Of a DNA stretch of 64,000 nt, positions 40,391 to 49,359 are shown piece by piece (the first letter of the stretch is position 1; every line of letters begins with the position of its first letter). Source of the DNA: Bacillota bacterium (GTDB taxonomy: Bacteria; Bacillota; Sulfobacillia; Thermaerobacterales; RSA17); the NCBI GenBank assembly GCA_017577485.1, contig PKRI01000006.1, positions 1 to 64,000 on the forward strand, written 5' to 3'. The notes below the pieces were generated by a model, which worked only from the letters and a program-made list of their open reading frames with translations, was not told the origin of the DNA and made no database searches. Both the position numbers and the translations under genes were made by a program.

Positions 40391-43153
40391 TCAGGGACGG
40401 CCGGCAGCTCCGCCGGCGTCGAGGTTCTCGCCGTCCAGCCAGCCCACCAGCAGCCGGGCCTGCTCGGCAAGCACCTGCAGCCGCTCCATGGCCTGCAGGG
40501 GCGTCAGGTGCATGATGTCGGTGCCGGCCAGGGTTTCCAGCACCGCTCGGGTACGGGTGCGCCAGAGTTCCCACTCTCCCCCGCCCGGCCCCGTTGCCCC
40601 GCCGGGTTGTGCCGCGCTGCCTCCGGGCAGGGTGCCGGCGTCCCCGGGCTGCGCCGCAGCGGCCTCGCGCGCGGCCGAACCCAGGCCTGCCGCGCCGGGA
40701 GCTGCGGCCCGTTCGCCCTGTTCCAGCATGAGCAGCAGCTCTCTGGCCCGGAGCACCAGTTCGGTAGGCATGCCGGCGCTGCGGGCCACTTCCACGCCGT
40801 AACTGCGGTCGGCGGCACCGGGCAGCACCCGGTAGCTGAAAACCAGCCGTTCCCCATCCAGCAGCGCCTGCACGTGGTGGTTGTGGACGCCCGGCAGCCG
40901 CTCCGCCAGGCGGGTCAACTCGAAGAAGTGGGTCGACAGCAGGGTCCGGCAGCCCACGTGGCGGTGCAGGTACTCCAGGTAGGCGGTGGAGAAGGCGATG
41001 CCGTCGTAGGTGCTGGTGCCCCGGCCCAGCTCGTCGATGATGGCCAGGCTGCGTGGGGTGGCATACAGCAGCACCTGCAGGGCCTCGCGGATTTCCACCA
41101 TGAAGGTGCTCTCGCCCCGCGCCAGGTCGTCGGCGGCGCCGATGCGGGTGAAGATGCGGTCCACCAGCCCGATCCGCGCCCGCCGGGCGGGTACGAAGCT
41201 GCCCATCTGGGCCATGATGACGATCAGGGCCACCTGGCGCAGGTAGGTGCTCTTACCGCCCATGTTGGGGCCGGTCAGCACCATCATCCGCCGGTCCCTG
41301 CCGTCCAGGCGGGTGTCGTTGGGCACGAAGGCCGCGTCCGGCCGCTGGTCCAGCACCGGGTGGCGGCCGTCCTCGATCTCCAGGACCAGGTCATCGCTGA
41401 GTTCCGGCCGGACGTAGCCGTGCTGGTCCGCCACCTCGGCCAGCGCCGCCAGGGTGTCCACCTCGGCCACAGCGGAGGCGGTGCGCCGCAGGGCGTCCAG
41501 GCGGGCGGCCACCTGCTCGCGCAGGGCCAGGAAGACTTCATATTCCAGGCTGTTCAGCCGTTCCTCGGCCCCCAGGATCTTGTCCTCGATCTCCTTGAGC
41601 TCCGGGGTGATGTAGCGTTCAGCGTTGGCCAGCGTCTGCCTGCGCTGGTAGTCCGGCGGCACCCGGTCGCGGTTGGCGTGGGTGATCTCCAGGTAGTAGC
41701 CGAAAACCTTGTTGAAGCCCACCTTGAGGGACTTGATGCCCGTGCGCTCCCGCTCCCGCTGCTCCAACCGGGTCACCCAGCTGCGGCCTTCCCGGGCCAC
41801 CAGGCGCAGTTCATCCACCCGGGCGTCGTAGCCGTCGCGCAGCAGGCCGCCCTCCGTCAGCGATGCCGGGGGGTCGTCCACCAGCGCCCGCTCCAGCAGG
41901 TCCGCCAGGTCGGGCAGCGGGTCCAGGCGCTGGAGCAGGTCGCCCAGCAGCGAGGTTTCCTCGAGGCCGGCCAGTTCCGCCTGCAGGGCCGGCAGCCGCT
42001 GCAGGGAGCGCCGCAGCGCCACCAGGTCCCGGGCGTTGGCTGTGCCGAAGGCCACCCGGGAGGCCAGCCGCTCCAGGTCGTGGACGCCCCTCAGCGCCTC
42101 CCGGATCCGCTGGCGGGCCGCCGGGGCCCGCACCAGAGCCTCCACCGCGTCCAGGCGGGCCTCGATCCTCGGCCGCGACACCAGCGGCTGCTCCACCCAC
42201 GACCGCAGGCAGCGGGCGCCCATGGCGGTGACGGTGCGGTCCAGCACGCCCAGCAGGGTGTCGCGCCGCGAGCCGTCGGAGGAGCGGCCCACCAGTTCCA
42301 GGTGGCGGCGGGCAGCCGCGTCCAGCACCAGGTATTCCGATGCCCGGACCACCCGCGGCGGCTCCAGGTTGGCCGGCACTCGCCCCTGGGTGTCGGCCAG
42401 GTAGGCCAGGAGCCCGCCCACCGCCCGCAGCACCGTTGAACCGCCGCCGGCGGCGGGCCCGCCGGCCGCACCCTCCAGCAGCGCGTTGCAGGTGGCGGGA
42501 CCGAAGACCTCGGTGACCAGTTCCCTGGCGCGCCGGGGGTCGAAGTCGTGGTCGGGACGCGGGGTGACGGTGCGCAGGGCCTCGCCGGCCCACCGGCGCA
42601 GGTCCTCGACCTGGCTTTCGGGAGCCAGGCACTCGGCCGGAGCCAGGCGGTCCACCTCGGCCCGCAGGCGCGCCGCCGCCTCGGCGCCGGACTCGGCGGC
42701 CACCAGGCACTGGCCGGTGGACACGTCGGCCGCCGCCAGGGCCCAGCCGTCCCCTTGGCGCAGCCAGGCCGCCAGGTAGTTGTTGCGGCGCTCGTCCAGC
42801 ATGGCCGCTTCCACCACGGTGCCGGGCGTGATGACCCGGACCACTTCCCGCCGGACCAGGCCCCGGGCCTGGCGAGCGTCCTCCACCTGGTCGCAGAGGA
42901 CGATCTTGTAGCCGCGCTCGATGAGGCGGGCGATGTAGGTCTCGGCGCTCTGGTAGGGAACGCCGCACATGGGGATGCGGCCGCCCTTGTTCTCGCGGGC
43001 GGTCAGGGTCAGTTCCAGTTCGCGGCTGACCCGCTCCGCGTCCTCATAGAACATCTCGTAGAAATCGCCCAGGCGGAAGAAGACGATCTTGTCGGGGTGG
43101 CGCGACTTGACGCGCCAGTACTGCTCCATCATCGGCGTGATGGAACCTGACAC
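40391..43153 (-). CDS. mutS: DNA mismatch repair protein MutS
   Basis: A 920-residue MutS. The mismatch-reading Phe-x-Glu-like site is in RLGDFYEMFYEDA near the N-terminus. The ATPase domain has GPNMGGKSTYLRQ, DDLARGESTFMVE, IIDELGRGTSTYDG and LLSTHFFEL. The C-terminal ~100 residues include a Gly/Ala/Pro-rich insertion before a short helical tetramerisation region. GTG 43153 has GAGAGGTG 6 nt upstream; GTG 43162 lies on the ribosome binding site. It is convergent with the cta operon and follows the YlbF-like gene. Confidence 0.96.
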   Translation of the reverse strand: MSGSITPMMEQYWRVKSRHPDKIVFFRLGDFYEMFYEDAERVSRELELTLTARENKGGRIPMCGVPYQSAETYIARLIERGYKIVLCDQVEDARQARGLVRREVVRVITPGTVVEAAMLDERRNNYLAAWLRQGDGWALAAADVSTGQCLVAAESGAEAAARLRAEVDRLAPAECLAPESQVEDLRRWAGEALRTVTPRPDHDFDPRRARELVTEVFGPATCNALLEGAAGGPAAGGGSTVLRAVGGLLAYLADTQGRVPANLEPPRVVRASEYLVLDAAARRHLELVGRSSDGSRRDTLLGVLDRTVTAMGARCLRSWVEQPLVSRPRIEARLDAVEALVRAPAARQRIREALRGVHDLERLASRVAFGTANARDLVALRRSLQRLPALQAELAGLEETSLLGDLLQRLDPLPDLADLLERALVDDPPASLTEGGLLRDGYDARVDELRLVAREGRSWVTRLEQRERERTGIKSLKVGFNKVFGYYLEITHANRDRVPPDYQRRQTLANAERYITPELKEIEDKILGAEERLNSLEYEVFLALREQVAARLDALRRTASAVAEVDTLAALAEVADQHGYVRPELSDDLVLEIEDGRHPVLDQRPDAAFVPNDTRLDGRDRRMMVLTGPNMGGKSTYLRQVALIVIMAQMGSFVPARRARIGLVDRIFTRIGAADDLARGESTFMVEIREALQVLLYATPRSLAIIDELGRGTSTYDGIAFSTAYLEYLHRHVGCRTLLSTHFFELTRLAERLPGVHNHHVQALLDGERLVFSYRVLPGAADRSYGVEVARSAGMPTELVLRARELLLMLEQGERAAAPGAAGLGSAAREAAAAQPGDAGTLPGGSAAQPGGATGPGGGEWELWRTRTRAVLETLAGTDIMHLTPLQAMERLQVLAEQARLLVGWLDGENLDAGGAAGRP

Positions 43154-43165
43154 GGGCGGCACCTC

Positions 43166-43984
43166 TCACCCGGTAACGGCCAGCACCCGGCGGATCCTGG
43201 CGGGAGGCGGCAGGTAGAGGCCGGAACCGCAGCCGCAGGCGCGGGTGGAGGTGCCGCAACCGCTCTCGGCCCGGCGGCCGCCGCTGATCCCCAGGCCGAT
43301 GGTGTCCAGGACCAGCCCCATGAGCCGGTCGAAGCGTTCCCGGGCTTCCAGCAGGGCGGCATGGCGGGGATGCGCGGCGATGAGGGCCTTCAGTTCCTCC
43401 ACCCGGCGCTTCAGGGCCGGGCCTTCAGCCGACGCGGCGCAGTCCAGGCGCCGCAGGCGCTCCTCCGCCGCCTGCAGTTCGGCCACCCAGGCCCGGACCT
43501 CGTCGTCGCGCAGCAGGGCCTGCTCGGCCTCCACCAGGCGCCGGTACTGCTCGGTGGCCCGCAGTTGCTCCCCCAGGCGGCGGGCCAGGTCGAAGGCCGG
43601 GCCCGCTCCCTGGGGCGCCGCCCGGTCCCCCCCGCCGCAGGGAAGATCCCGGCGGGTAGTGCCGCTGATCAGGTAGGACACCTCGTCCAGCACCGCGCCG
43701 ATGAAGGACTCCAGGGCGCCGCGGGCCGCCTGGTAACGGCGGTAGACGACATTGGCGCGGGCCTCGGCCTCCAGGTCGTCGAGCCGCCGCGCCAGCAGCC
43801 CGGCCTCCTCGGGAGCCGCGTCGGCCAGTTCCCGCCACCGGGCCCGCAGCGCTTCCAGCCGCTCCACCAGCGCCTGGACCTGGTCGTCGTTGAGAAAGTC
43901 GATCTCCGCTTCCTCGTAGGCGGCGAAGGCCTCCGACGCCGTCAGCGCCTCCGCCAGTTCACGCGCCGTGTCCAGCAGGTCCAC
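43166..43984 (-). CDS. Tandem YlbF/YmcA-domain protein
   Basis: The 272-residue protein contains two helical YlbF/YmcA-family domains. The first (~1-95) begins VDLLDTARELAEALTASEAF and ends YLISGTTRRDLPCGGG. The second (~110-235) begins FDLARRLGEQLRATEQYRRLVEAEQALLRDDEV and ends in a cysteine-rich tail, CGTSTRACGCGSG. Bacillus has separate YmcA (RicA) and YlbF (RicF), which with YaaT form an iron-sulfur complex controlling RNase Y and sporulation. Here they look fused in one chain. The gene follows miaB, like ymcA in Bacillus. GTG 43984 has GGGGAG 8 nt upstream and overlaps the miaB end by 26 nt. Confidence 0.82.
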   Translation of the reverse strand: MDLLDTARELAEALTASEAFAAYEEAEIDFLNDDQVQALVERLEALRARWRELADAAPEEAGLLARRLDDLEAEARANVVYRRYQAARGALESFIGAVLDEVSYLISGTTRRDLPCGGGDRAAPQGAGPAFDLARRLGEQLRATEQYRRLVEAEQALLRDDEVRAWVAELQAAEERLRRLDCAASAEGPALKRRVEELKALIAAHPRHAALLEARERFDRLMGLVLDTIGLGISGGRRAESGCGTSTRACGCGSGLYLPPPARIRRVLAVTG

Positions 43985-45527
43985 GATGGGCACTCCCCAG
44001 CAGCGGGGCCGGTTCCCGGGTCGGGTCCTCGACCTCCAGGATCTCGCCCTCCAGCCAGAAGCTGGTGGACCCGGTGATGCGGGCGGTGGCGAAGCGCCCG
44101 GCCAGCTCATCGCTCCCGCGCAGCAGCACGATCTTGTTGCCGGAGGTGCGCGAGCTGAGCACGGCGGGGTCCTTCTTGCTGGGCCCCTCGATCAGCACCT
44201 CGACGGTGCGGCCCACCCAGCCCGCGTTGATCTCGGCGCTGATGCGGTTCTGCAGTTCGTTCAGGCGGTGGAGCCGCTCCTTCTTCACCGCTTCCGGCAC
44301 GCCCTGGCGCTGCTCCCAGAAGGCGCCGACGGTGCCCGCCCGGGGTGAGTACCAGAAGGTGAAGGCGTTGTCGAAGCGGACCCGCCGCACCAGGTCCAAG
44401 GTCTCCTCGAAGTCTTCTTCGGTCTCGCCCGGGAACCCGACGATGATGTCGGTGGTGATGGTGATGCCCGGGATGGCCTGCCGCAGCCGTTCCACCACGT
44501 CCAGGAACTGCTGCCGGGTGTAGCGCCGGTTCATGCGGTGCAGGACCCGGTCGCTGCCCGACTGCACGGGCAGGTGGACGTGGCGGCACACCTTGGTGCT
44601 CCGGGCCAGGGCCTCCACCAGGCGGTCGTCGAAGTCCGCCGGGTACGGCGACATGAAGCGGATCCAGCGGATCCCTTCCACCGACTCCAGGTCGCGGATC
44701 AGGTCGGCGAAGCGGTAGTCGCTGTGGACGAAGTCGCTTCCGTAGGAACTGACGGTCTGGCCCAGCAGCGTCACTTCCCGGTAGCCCTGCCGGCCCAGTT
44801 CAGCCACTTCCCGGAGGATCTCGGCCGGGGGCCGGCTGCGCTCCCGCCCCCGCACGTAAGGCACGATGCAGTAGGTGCAGAACTTGTCGCAGCCGTACTG
44901 GATGGTGACCCAGGCGCGGGCCCGGTCGGCCCGCCGGGCGGGCAGGTTCTCCAGGATGGCGCCGCCGGTCTTCCAGACGTCCACCACCATGCCTTCCTCG
45001 CGCCGGACCCTGAGGATCAGTTCCGGCAGGCGGTGGATGTTGTGGGTGCCGAAGATCACGTCCACGTGCGGCGCCGTGCGCTTGATGCGCTCGATGGTGA
45101 CCGGCTCCTGGGCCATGCAGCCCGCCATGGCCAGGATCAAGTCCGGGTTGCGGTCCTTGACCTGCTTGAGCCAGCCGATGGTGCCGAACACCTTCTCCTC
45201 GGCCACGTGGCGGATGGCGCAGGTGTTGAGCAGGATGAGATCGGCCTCTTCCACCTCGTCGGTGGGCTCGTATCCCATCAGTTCCAGCTGGGCCGCCATG
45301 ATCTCGGAGTCGTGCTCGTTCATCTGGCAGCCCCAGGTCTTCACCAGGTGGCGGGGATTACGGCCGCCGCCGGGCAGGCCGTGGGCCCACTGAGCGGGCG
45401 TTTGGCCGGCTTCGTTGAGCCAGCGGCCGGCTTCAGGGATTTCGCGGAACCCGGCTTCCCGCAGCGACCGTTCGATCTCCGCCCGGGCGTCGACCTGTGC
45501 AAACACGCTGTAGGCCCGCTCGCTCAC
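43959..45527 (-). CDS. miaB: tRNA-2-methylthio-N6-dimethylallyladenosine synthase
   Basis: A 522-residue radical-SAM methylthiotransferase. N-terminal UPF0004 domain: cysteines in TWGCQMNEHDSE, LNTCAIR and AGCMAQE bind the auxiliary cluster. Radical SAM motif: YGCDKFCTYCIVPYVRGRE (CxxxCxxC). A C-terminal TRAM domain follows. It thiomethylates i6A37 made by MiaA. About 60 extra residues precede the first cysteine. The GTG at 45527 is chosen for GGGGAGGGG 7 nt upstream. Confidence 0.95.
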   Translation of the reverse strand: MSERAYSVFAQVDARAEIERSLREAGFREIPEAGRWLNEAGQTPAQWAHGLPGGGRNPRHLVKTWGCQMNEHDSEIMAAQLELMGYEPTDEVEEADLILLNTCAIRHVAEEKVFGTIGWLKQVKDRNPDLILAMAGCMAQEPVTIERIKRTAPHVDVIFGTHNIHRLPELILRVRREEGMVVDVWKTGGAILENLPARRADRARAWVTIQYGCDKFCTYCIVPYVRGRERSRPPAEILREVAELGRQGYREVTLLGQTVSSYGSDFVHSDYRFADLIRDLESVEGIRWIRFMSPYPADFDDRLVEALARSTKVCRHVHLPVQSGSDRVLHRMNRRYTRQQFLDVVERLRQAIPGITITTDIIVGFPGETEEDFEETLDLVRRVRFDNAFTFWYSPRAGTVGAFWEQRQGVPEAVKKERLHRLNELQNRISAEINAGWVGRTVEVLIEGPSKKDPAVLSSRTSGNKIVLLRGSDELAGRFATARITGSTSFWLEGEILEVEDPTREPAPLLGSAHRGPAGHGA

Positions 45528-45579
45528 CGGCACACCCCTCCCCACCAAACCATCTTTGAATATGGTCCACGAATTCGGG

Positions 45580-46266
45580 TCATTCGGCAAGCGGGCCGGC
45601 GGGGCCGATGCGGACCACGGGGTCGTCGCGGATGATGACCACGTGCTCGTGGTCGCCGGCCAGGCGGACAGTGGGAGCCCGCCCGCCGGCCGGCGATGCC
45701 GGTGCCAGCGGGAGCGGCTCCTCGCGCAGACGCGGCCGGCGGCCGGGGGCGCTTCCCCGTTCACGGCGCCGCTGCCCGGCAGCGGGCCCCGCGGCCGGCT
45801 CCGCCTCGGAACCCGCAGCGGGCTCGGGTGCCGGCTCCGCGGTCACCGCCAGGCTTCCCAGCGCCTCCAGCAGGGGCATCAGGCGTGGGTCGGCGCCGAC
45901 GCCCCGCAGGGACTCCAGGACCACCCGGCCGGCCGCCTCCAGTCGGGCGCGCCCGGCAGGCGTCAGCTCCACGAAGGCCACCCGCCGGTCATCGGGGTCG
46001 TGGCGCCGCAGCACCAGTCCCTGGTCCACCAGGCGGTCGGCCAGGCCCGTGACGTTTCCGCGGGTGCAGCCCAACAGGGCCGCCACCTCGCCCAGGGTGA
46101 CGGGACCGGCGGACGCCGCCCAGAGGAACTGGTACTGGGCCAGCGACAGGCCGCAGGCGTCGTGCAGGCGCTGGTTCAGCCGCTGGGTCACGGCGGCGCT
46201 GGCGCGCAGCAGGCGGTCGACTGCAGGCGGCAGCCCTCGTTCACCCAGTTGGCCGGGACCGGTCAC
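45580..46266 (-). CDS. MarR-family regulator with a C-terminal extension
   Basis: A 228-residue protein with a MarR winged helix: GLSLAQYQFLWAASAGPVTLGEVAALLGCTRGNVTGLADRLVDQGLV, wing RRHDPDDRRVAFVELT. After the dimerisation helix it continues for ~85 residues rich in Pro, Ala and Arg that end in a more ordered stretch (VRLAGDHEHVVIIRDDPVVRIG). Ligand unknown. GTG 46266 (GAAGGGGG upstream) is preferred to ATG 46311; the inverted repeat ATGAA-ATG-TTCAT at 46299-46311 would then lie just upstream as a possible autoregulatory operator. Confidence 0.8.
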   Translation of the reverse strand: MTGPGQLGERGLPPAVDRLLRASAAVTQRLNQRLHDACGLSLAQYQFLWAASAGPVTLGEVAALLGCTRGNVTGLADRLVDQGLVLRRHDPDDRRVAFVELTPAGRARLEAAGRVVLESLRGVGADPRLMPLLEALGSLAVTAEPAPEPAAGSEAEPAAGPAAGQRRRERGSAPGRRPRLREEPLPLAPASPAGGRAPTVRLAGDHEHVVIIRDDPVVRIGPAGPLAE

Positions 46267-46298
46267 GGTGTCCCGACCCCCTTCGAAAAGATTAAGGC

Positions 46299-46311
46299 AT
46301 GAAATGTTCAT
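46299..46311. promoter_or_regulatory. Short inverted repeat upstream of the MarR gene
   Basis: ATGAA-ATG-TTCAT, a 5-bp-arm dyad in an AT-richer pocket, 33 nt upstream of the preferred MarR start. Position suits a MarR operator; not otherwise supported. Confidence 0.35.
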
Positions 46312-46346
46312 CCTGGTGCGGTGATCGAGTGGACGCGGTAAACAGT

Positions 46347-46691
46347 TTATGGATGTTCTTTCGACCCGTAAGGCCCGTTCCCTGCCGGGACGCCGTTCCC
46401 CGGCGCAGGTTCCGGGCTCGAGCCGGGGCCCGGGACCGGAGCCTCCCGGGCGCCCAGACGGGCCAGCACGCGGTTCTGTTCCCAGAGGCGCAGGGCGTAG
46501 GCGCGGTTGCGGGCGCGCAGGCGGGCCACCTCCGCCTCCAGGTGCTGGATGCGGCGGCGCCCGTGGTCGTGCACGCGGCGCAGCAGGTCCAGCAGCACCC
46601 GGCGGCTCATGCGCAGGGAGCGGACGCGGGATTCCAGTTCATCCAGGCGGCGCTGCAGGCGCTCCACTTCGGCGGGATGGCGCGCACCCAC
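46347..46691 (-). CDS. Coiled-coil hypothetical protein
   Basis: A 114-residue protein, almost wholly alpha-helical by composition: heptad-like VERLQRRLDELESRVRSLRMSRRVLLDLLRRV and LEAEVARLRARNRAYALRLWEQNRVLARL, then a Pro/Gly-rich tail. No membrane segment or signal peptide. The GTG at 46691 has a strong GGAGGTGG 6 nt upstream, which supports translation. It lies between the dipeptidase and MarR genes. No family recognised. Confidence 0.6.
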   Translation of the reverse strand: MGARHPAEVERLQRRLDELESRVRSLRMSRRVLLDLLRRVHDHGRRRIQHLEAEVARLRARNRAYALRLWEQNRVLARLGAREAPVPGPGSSPEPAPGNGVPAGNGPYGSKEHP

Positions 46692-46734
46692 CGGGTTCCA
46701 CCTCCGGTGGATGGTATGCGCCGGCCGCGCCATT

Positions 46735-47733
46735 TTATGTCATCGAGGGCTCCGGCGCCGAGCCCCACACCTGGCGCAGCACCCTCAGGAAGTTCCCGCC
46801 CAGGATCTTGGCCACGGTGTTCTCGTCGACGCCCCGCTTGAGCAGCGCCTCGGTCAGGCGGGGGAACCGGCCTGCGTCCTCCAGGCCCGCCGGGGTCTCC
46901 AGGATGCCGTCGAAGTCGCTGCCCAGGCCCAGGTGGTCGGGCCCCACCAGTTCCAGCACGTGCAGCGCGTGGTCCACCAGGCGGTCCACGTCGGCCCGGT
47001 GAGGGTCCACAAAGGGCGGGCAGAAGTTCAGGCCCATGACGCCGCCGTTGGCGGCCAGGGCGCGGATCTGGTCGTCCGTGAGGTTGCGCACGTGGTCGCA
47101 GACGGCGCGGGCGTTGGAGTGGGACGCGATCACCGGCTGGCTGGTCAGGTCCAGCACGTCCCAGAAGCCCGGCTCGGCCAGGTGGGACACGTCGATGACC
47201 ATGCCCAGGCGGTTCATCTCGGCCACCACCTGCCGGCCGAAGCGGGTCAGCCCGCCTGCCCGGGCGGCCTCGCCCACACCGTCGGCCAGGTCGTTGCGCT
47301 CGTTCCAGGTAAGGCCCAGCACGCCCACGCCCAAACGCCGCAGGCAGCGCAGGACCTCCAGGCTGCCGCACAGGAGGTCGCCGCCCTCGATGGCGATGAC
47401 GGCGGCGATGCGCCCCTGGGCCAGGGCCTCCTCCAGTTGGGTCCAGGTGGAGACCACGGCCAGGTCCCGGGCGTTGGCCTCGGCTTCAGCCATGAAGGCG
47501 TCGTAAAGCTCCAGAAAGCGCTTCAGGGCCTGCTCGCGCCGGCAGCGCGGCTCGACGAAATGGGCGAAAAACTGGACGTCGACGCCGCCCTCGCGCAGGC
47601 GGGGCAGGTCCACGTGGCCCTGGGCGGAGCGCACACCGAGGCGGCGGCGGCCGGCGGCCAGGTCCAGCACCGTGTCGCAGTGGGCGTCCACCACCACCGC
47701 GCGGCGGTGCAGCGCCGCCGCCGCCTCCTTCAT
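46735..47733 (-). CDS. Membrane dipeptidase-like metallopeptidase (M19)
   Basis: A 332-residue renal-dipeptidase-family enzyme. Zinc residues: HCD in VVDAHCDTVLD, Glu in AIEGGD, and His in IDVSHLAEPGFWD and ASHSNARAV; GLGSDFDGI holds the last catalytic Asp. There is no signal peptide, so it is likely cytosolic despite the family name, hydrolysing dipeptides, possibly with D-residues. Start ATG overlaps the stop of the acyl-CoA dehydrogenase gene (TGATG), with GGAGAGGA upstream. Confidence 0.92.
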   Translation of the reverse strand: MKEAAAALHRRAVVVDAHCDTVLDLAAGRRRLGVRSAQGHVDLPRLREGGVDVQFFAHFVEPRCRREQALKRFLELYDAFMAEAEANARDLAVVSTWTQLEEALAQGRIAAVIAIEGGDLLCGSLEVLRCLRRLGVGVLGLTWNERNDLADGVGEAARAGGLTRFGRQVVAEMNRLGMVIDVSHLAEPGFWDVLDLTSQPVIASHSNARAVCDHVRNLTDDQIRALAANGGVMGLNFCPPFVDPHRADVDRLVDHALHVLELVGPDHLGLGSDFDGILETPAGLEDAGRFPRLTEALLKRGVDENTVAKILGGNFLRVLRQVWGSAPEPSMT

Positions 47734-48932
47734 CAGGCGTCCTCTCCGAAGGGCCAGGCGGGCAGTTCCCGGCGCAGCGGCGCATCGCGCCGGTAGCCCA
47801 GGGCGTACTCGGCCTGCATCAACTGATGGATCTGCGTGGTGCCCTCGTAGATCACCGCCGCCCGGGAATTGCGCAGGAAGCGCTCCACCGGGTACTCCGA
47901 GGAGTAACCGTAGGCGCCGTGGATCTGCAGCGCCATGTCGGCGGCCTTCCAGGCGGCTTCCGTGGCGAACCACTTGGCAAGGCTGGTTTCCCGCGTGTTG
48001 CGGATGCCCTGGTTCTTGAGCCAGGCGGCGTGGTAGGCCAGCCAACGGGAAGCCTCGTAGCCGGCCACCATCTCGGCGATCATTCGCTGGACCAGCTGGA
48101 AGCGACCGATGGGCCGGCCGAAGGCCTCGCGCTGCTGGGCGTAGCGCACGGACGCGTCGATGCAGGCGCGGATCAGCCCCACCGCGCCGGCCGCCACCGT
48201 CATGCGGCCGTTGTCCAGGGCGGACATGGCGATCTTGAAGCCCTCGCCCTCTTCGCCCAGGCGGTTTTCGACGGGGACTTCCACGTCCTGCAGGGTGATG
48301 CGGGCGGTGCTGCCGGCCCGGACGCCCAGCTTGTTCTTGATGGGCGTTCCCTTGAAACCGGGGAAGGTCTTCTCGACGATGAAGGCCGAGATGCCCTCGT
48401 GTCTTGCCTCGGGGTCGGTCTTGGCAAAGATCAGCACCACGTCGGCGCGGTCGCCCAGGGTGATCCAGGCCTTCTCACCGTTGAGCACGTACACGTCGCC
48501 GTGGCGGCGGGCCACCGTCTGCAGCCCGGCTACGTCGGAACCGGCGTTGGGTTCGGTCAGGCCGAACGCGGCGAACTTCTCGCCCCGGGCCAGGGGCTTG
48601 AGGTAGCGCTCCTTCTGTTCCTCGGTGCCCCACTGCAGCAGGGCCAGGGACGTGAGGCCGGTGTGCACGGAGATGTACTCGCGGTAGGAACTCTCCACGT
48701 ACTCGATTTCCTCGGCGGCGATGGCGAGGCTGATGTAGTCCATACCGCCGCCGCCCCAGCGCTCGGGGATGCACACCCCCAGGATTCCCAGTTCCCCCAT
48801 CTTTTCCAGGACCGAAAACTCGAAATGCCCGCGCTCGTCCCATTCGCGGATATAGGGCGCGATCTCGCGGGCGGCGAACTCGCGCACCATCTGCCGGAAC
48901 GCTTCGTGTTCGCTGCTGAAGCGAAAATCCAT
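47733..48932 (-). CDS. Acyl-CoA dehydrogenase
   Basis: A 399-residue flavoenzyme. FGLTEPNAGSDVAGLQT and WITLGDRADV contact FAD and substrate; the catalytic base is the Glu of IYEGTTQIHQLM near residue 377. Similar to glutaryl/butyryl-CoA-type dehydrogenases, but chain-length preference cannot be read. ATG 48932 with GGAGGTGG upstream. It replaces the tdh-kbl genes that occupy this spot in Bacillus, after spoVS. Confidence 0.93.
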   Translation of the reverse strand: MDFRFSSEHEAFRQMVREFAAREIAPYIREWDERGHFEFSVLEKMGELGILGVCIPERWGGGGMDYISLAIAAEEIEYVESSYREYISVHTGLTSLALLQWGTEEQKERYLKPLARGEKFAAFGLTEPNAGSDVAGLQTVARRHGDVYVLNGEKAWITLGDRADVVLIFAKTDPEARHEGISAFIVEKTFPGFKGTPIKNKLGVRAGSTARITLQDVEVPVENRLGEEGEGFKIAMSALDNGRMTVAAGAVGLIRACIDASVRYAQQREAFGRPIGRFQLVQRMIAEMVAGYEASRWLAYHAAWLKNQGIRNTRETSLAKWFATEAAWKAADMALQIHGAYGYSSEYPVERFLRNSRAAVIYEGTTQIHQLMQAEYALGYRRDAPLRRELPAWPFGEDA

Positions 48933-49011
48933 CGGGGCCACCTCCGGTGGGTTCCTCGCCAACAGTAAGGGGTTCGGCGGGCGCCGGTGGGGCCCTTCCG
49001 GAAACACGTGC

Positions 49012-49272
49012 TCAGCGCGGTTCCACGATGAACTTGATGGCGGTCCGCTCCTTGCCCTCGATGTCCACGTCGGTGAAGGCGGGGATGCAGACCAGGTCCG
49101 TGCCGGCGGGGGCCACGAAGCCCCGGGCGATGGCCACAGCCTTGACGGCCTGGTTGATGGCCCCGGCGCCGATGGCCTGCAGTTCGGCGGAGCCGCGCTC
49201 CCGGATGACGCCGGCCAGGGCGCCGGCCACCGCATTGGGATTGGACTTGGAGGAAACACGGAGGACACTCAT
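49012..49272 (-). CDS. spoVS: Stage V sporulation protein S
   Basis: An 86-residue SpoVS with the highly conserved Alba-like sequence: VSSKSNPNAVAGALAGVIRE, GAGAINQAVKAVAIARGF and AFTDVDIEGKERTAIKFIVEP. In Bacillus it acts at stage V and influences septation and coat assembly. ATG with AGAGGAGG upstream. Position after ymdB matches Bacillus. Confidence 0.97.
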   Translation of the reverse strand: MSVLRVSSKSNPNAVAGALAGVIRERGSAELQAIGAGAINQAVKAVAIARGFVAPAGTDLVCIPAFTDVDIEGKERTAIKFIVEPR

Positions 49273-49359
49273 GGCCTGCTGCCTCCTCTGCCGCGTCGGG
49301 TGTCTTCCGGGATGCTACCGGCGGGAGGCGAGGCGGGTCAACGGGAATCGTGTCGAACG

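Noticed and set aside
44538..45635. 365-codon plus-strand frame opposite miaB
   Set aside because: Antisense shadow; miaB has all expected cysteine motifs and its own ribosome binding site.
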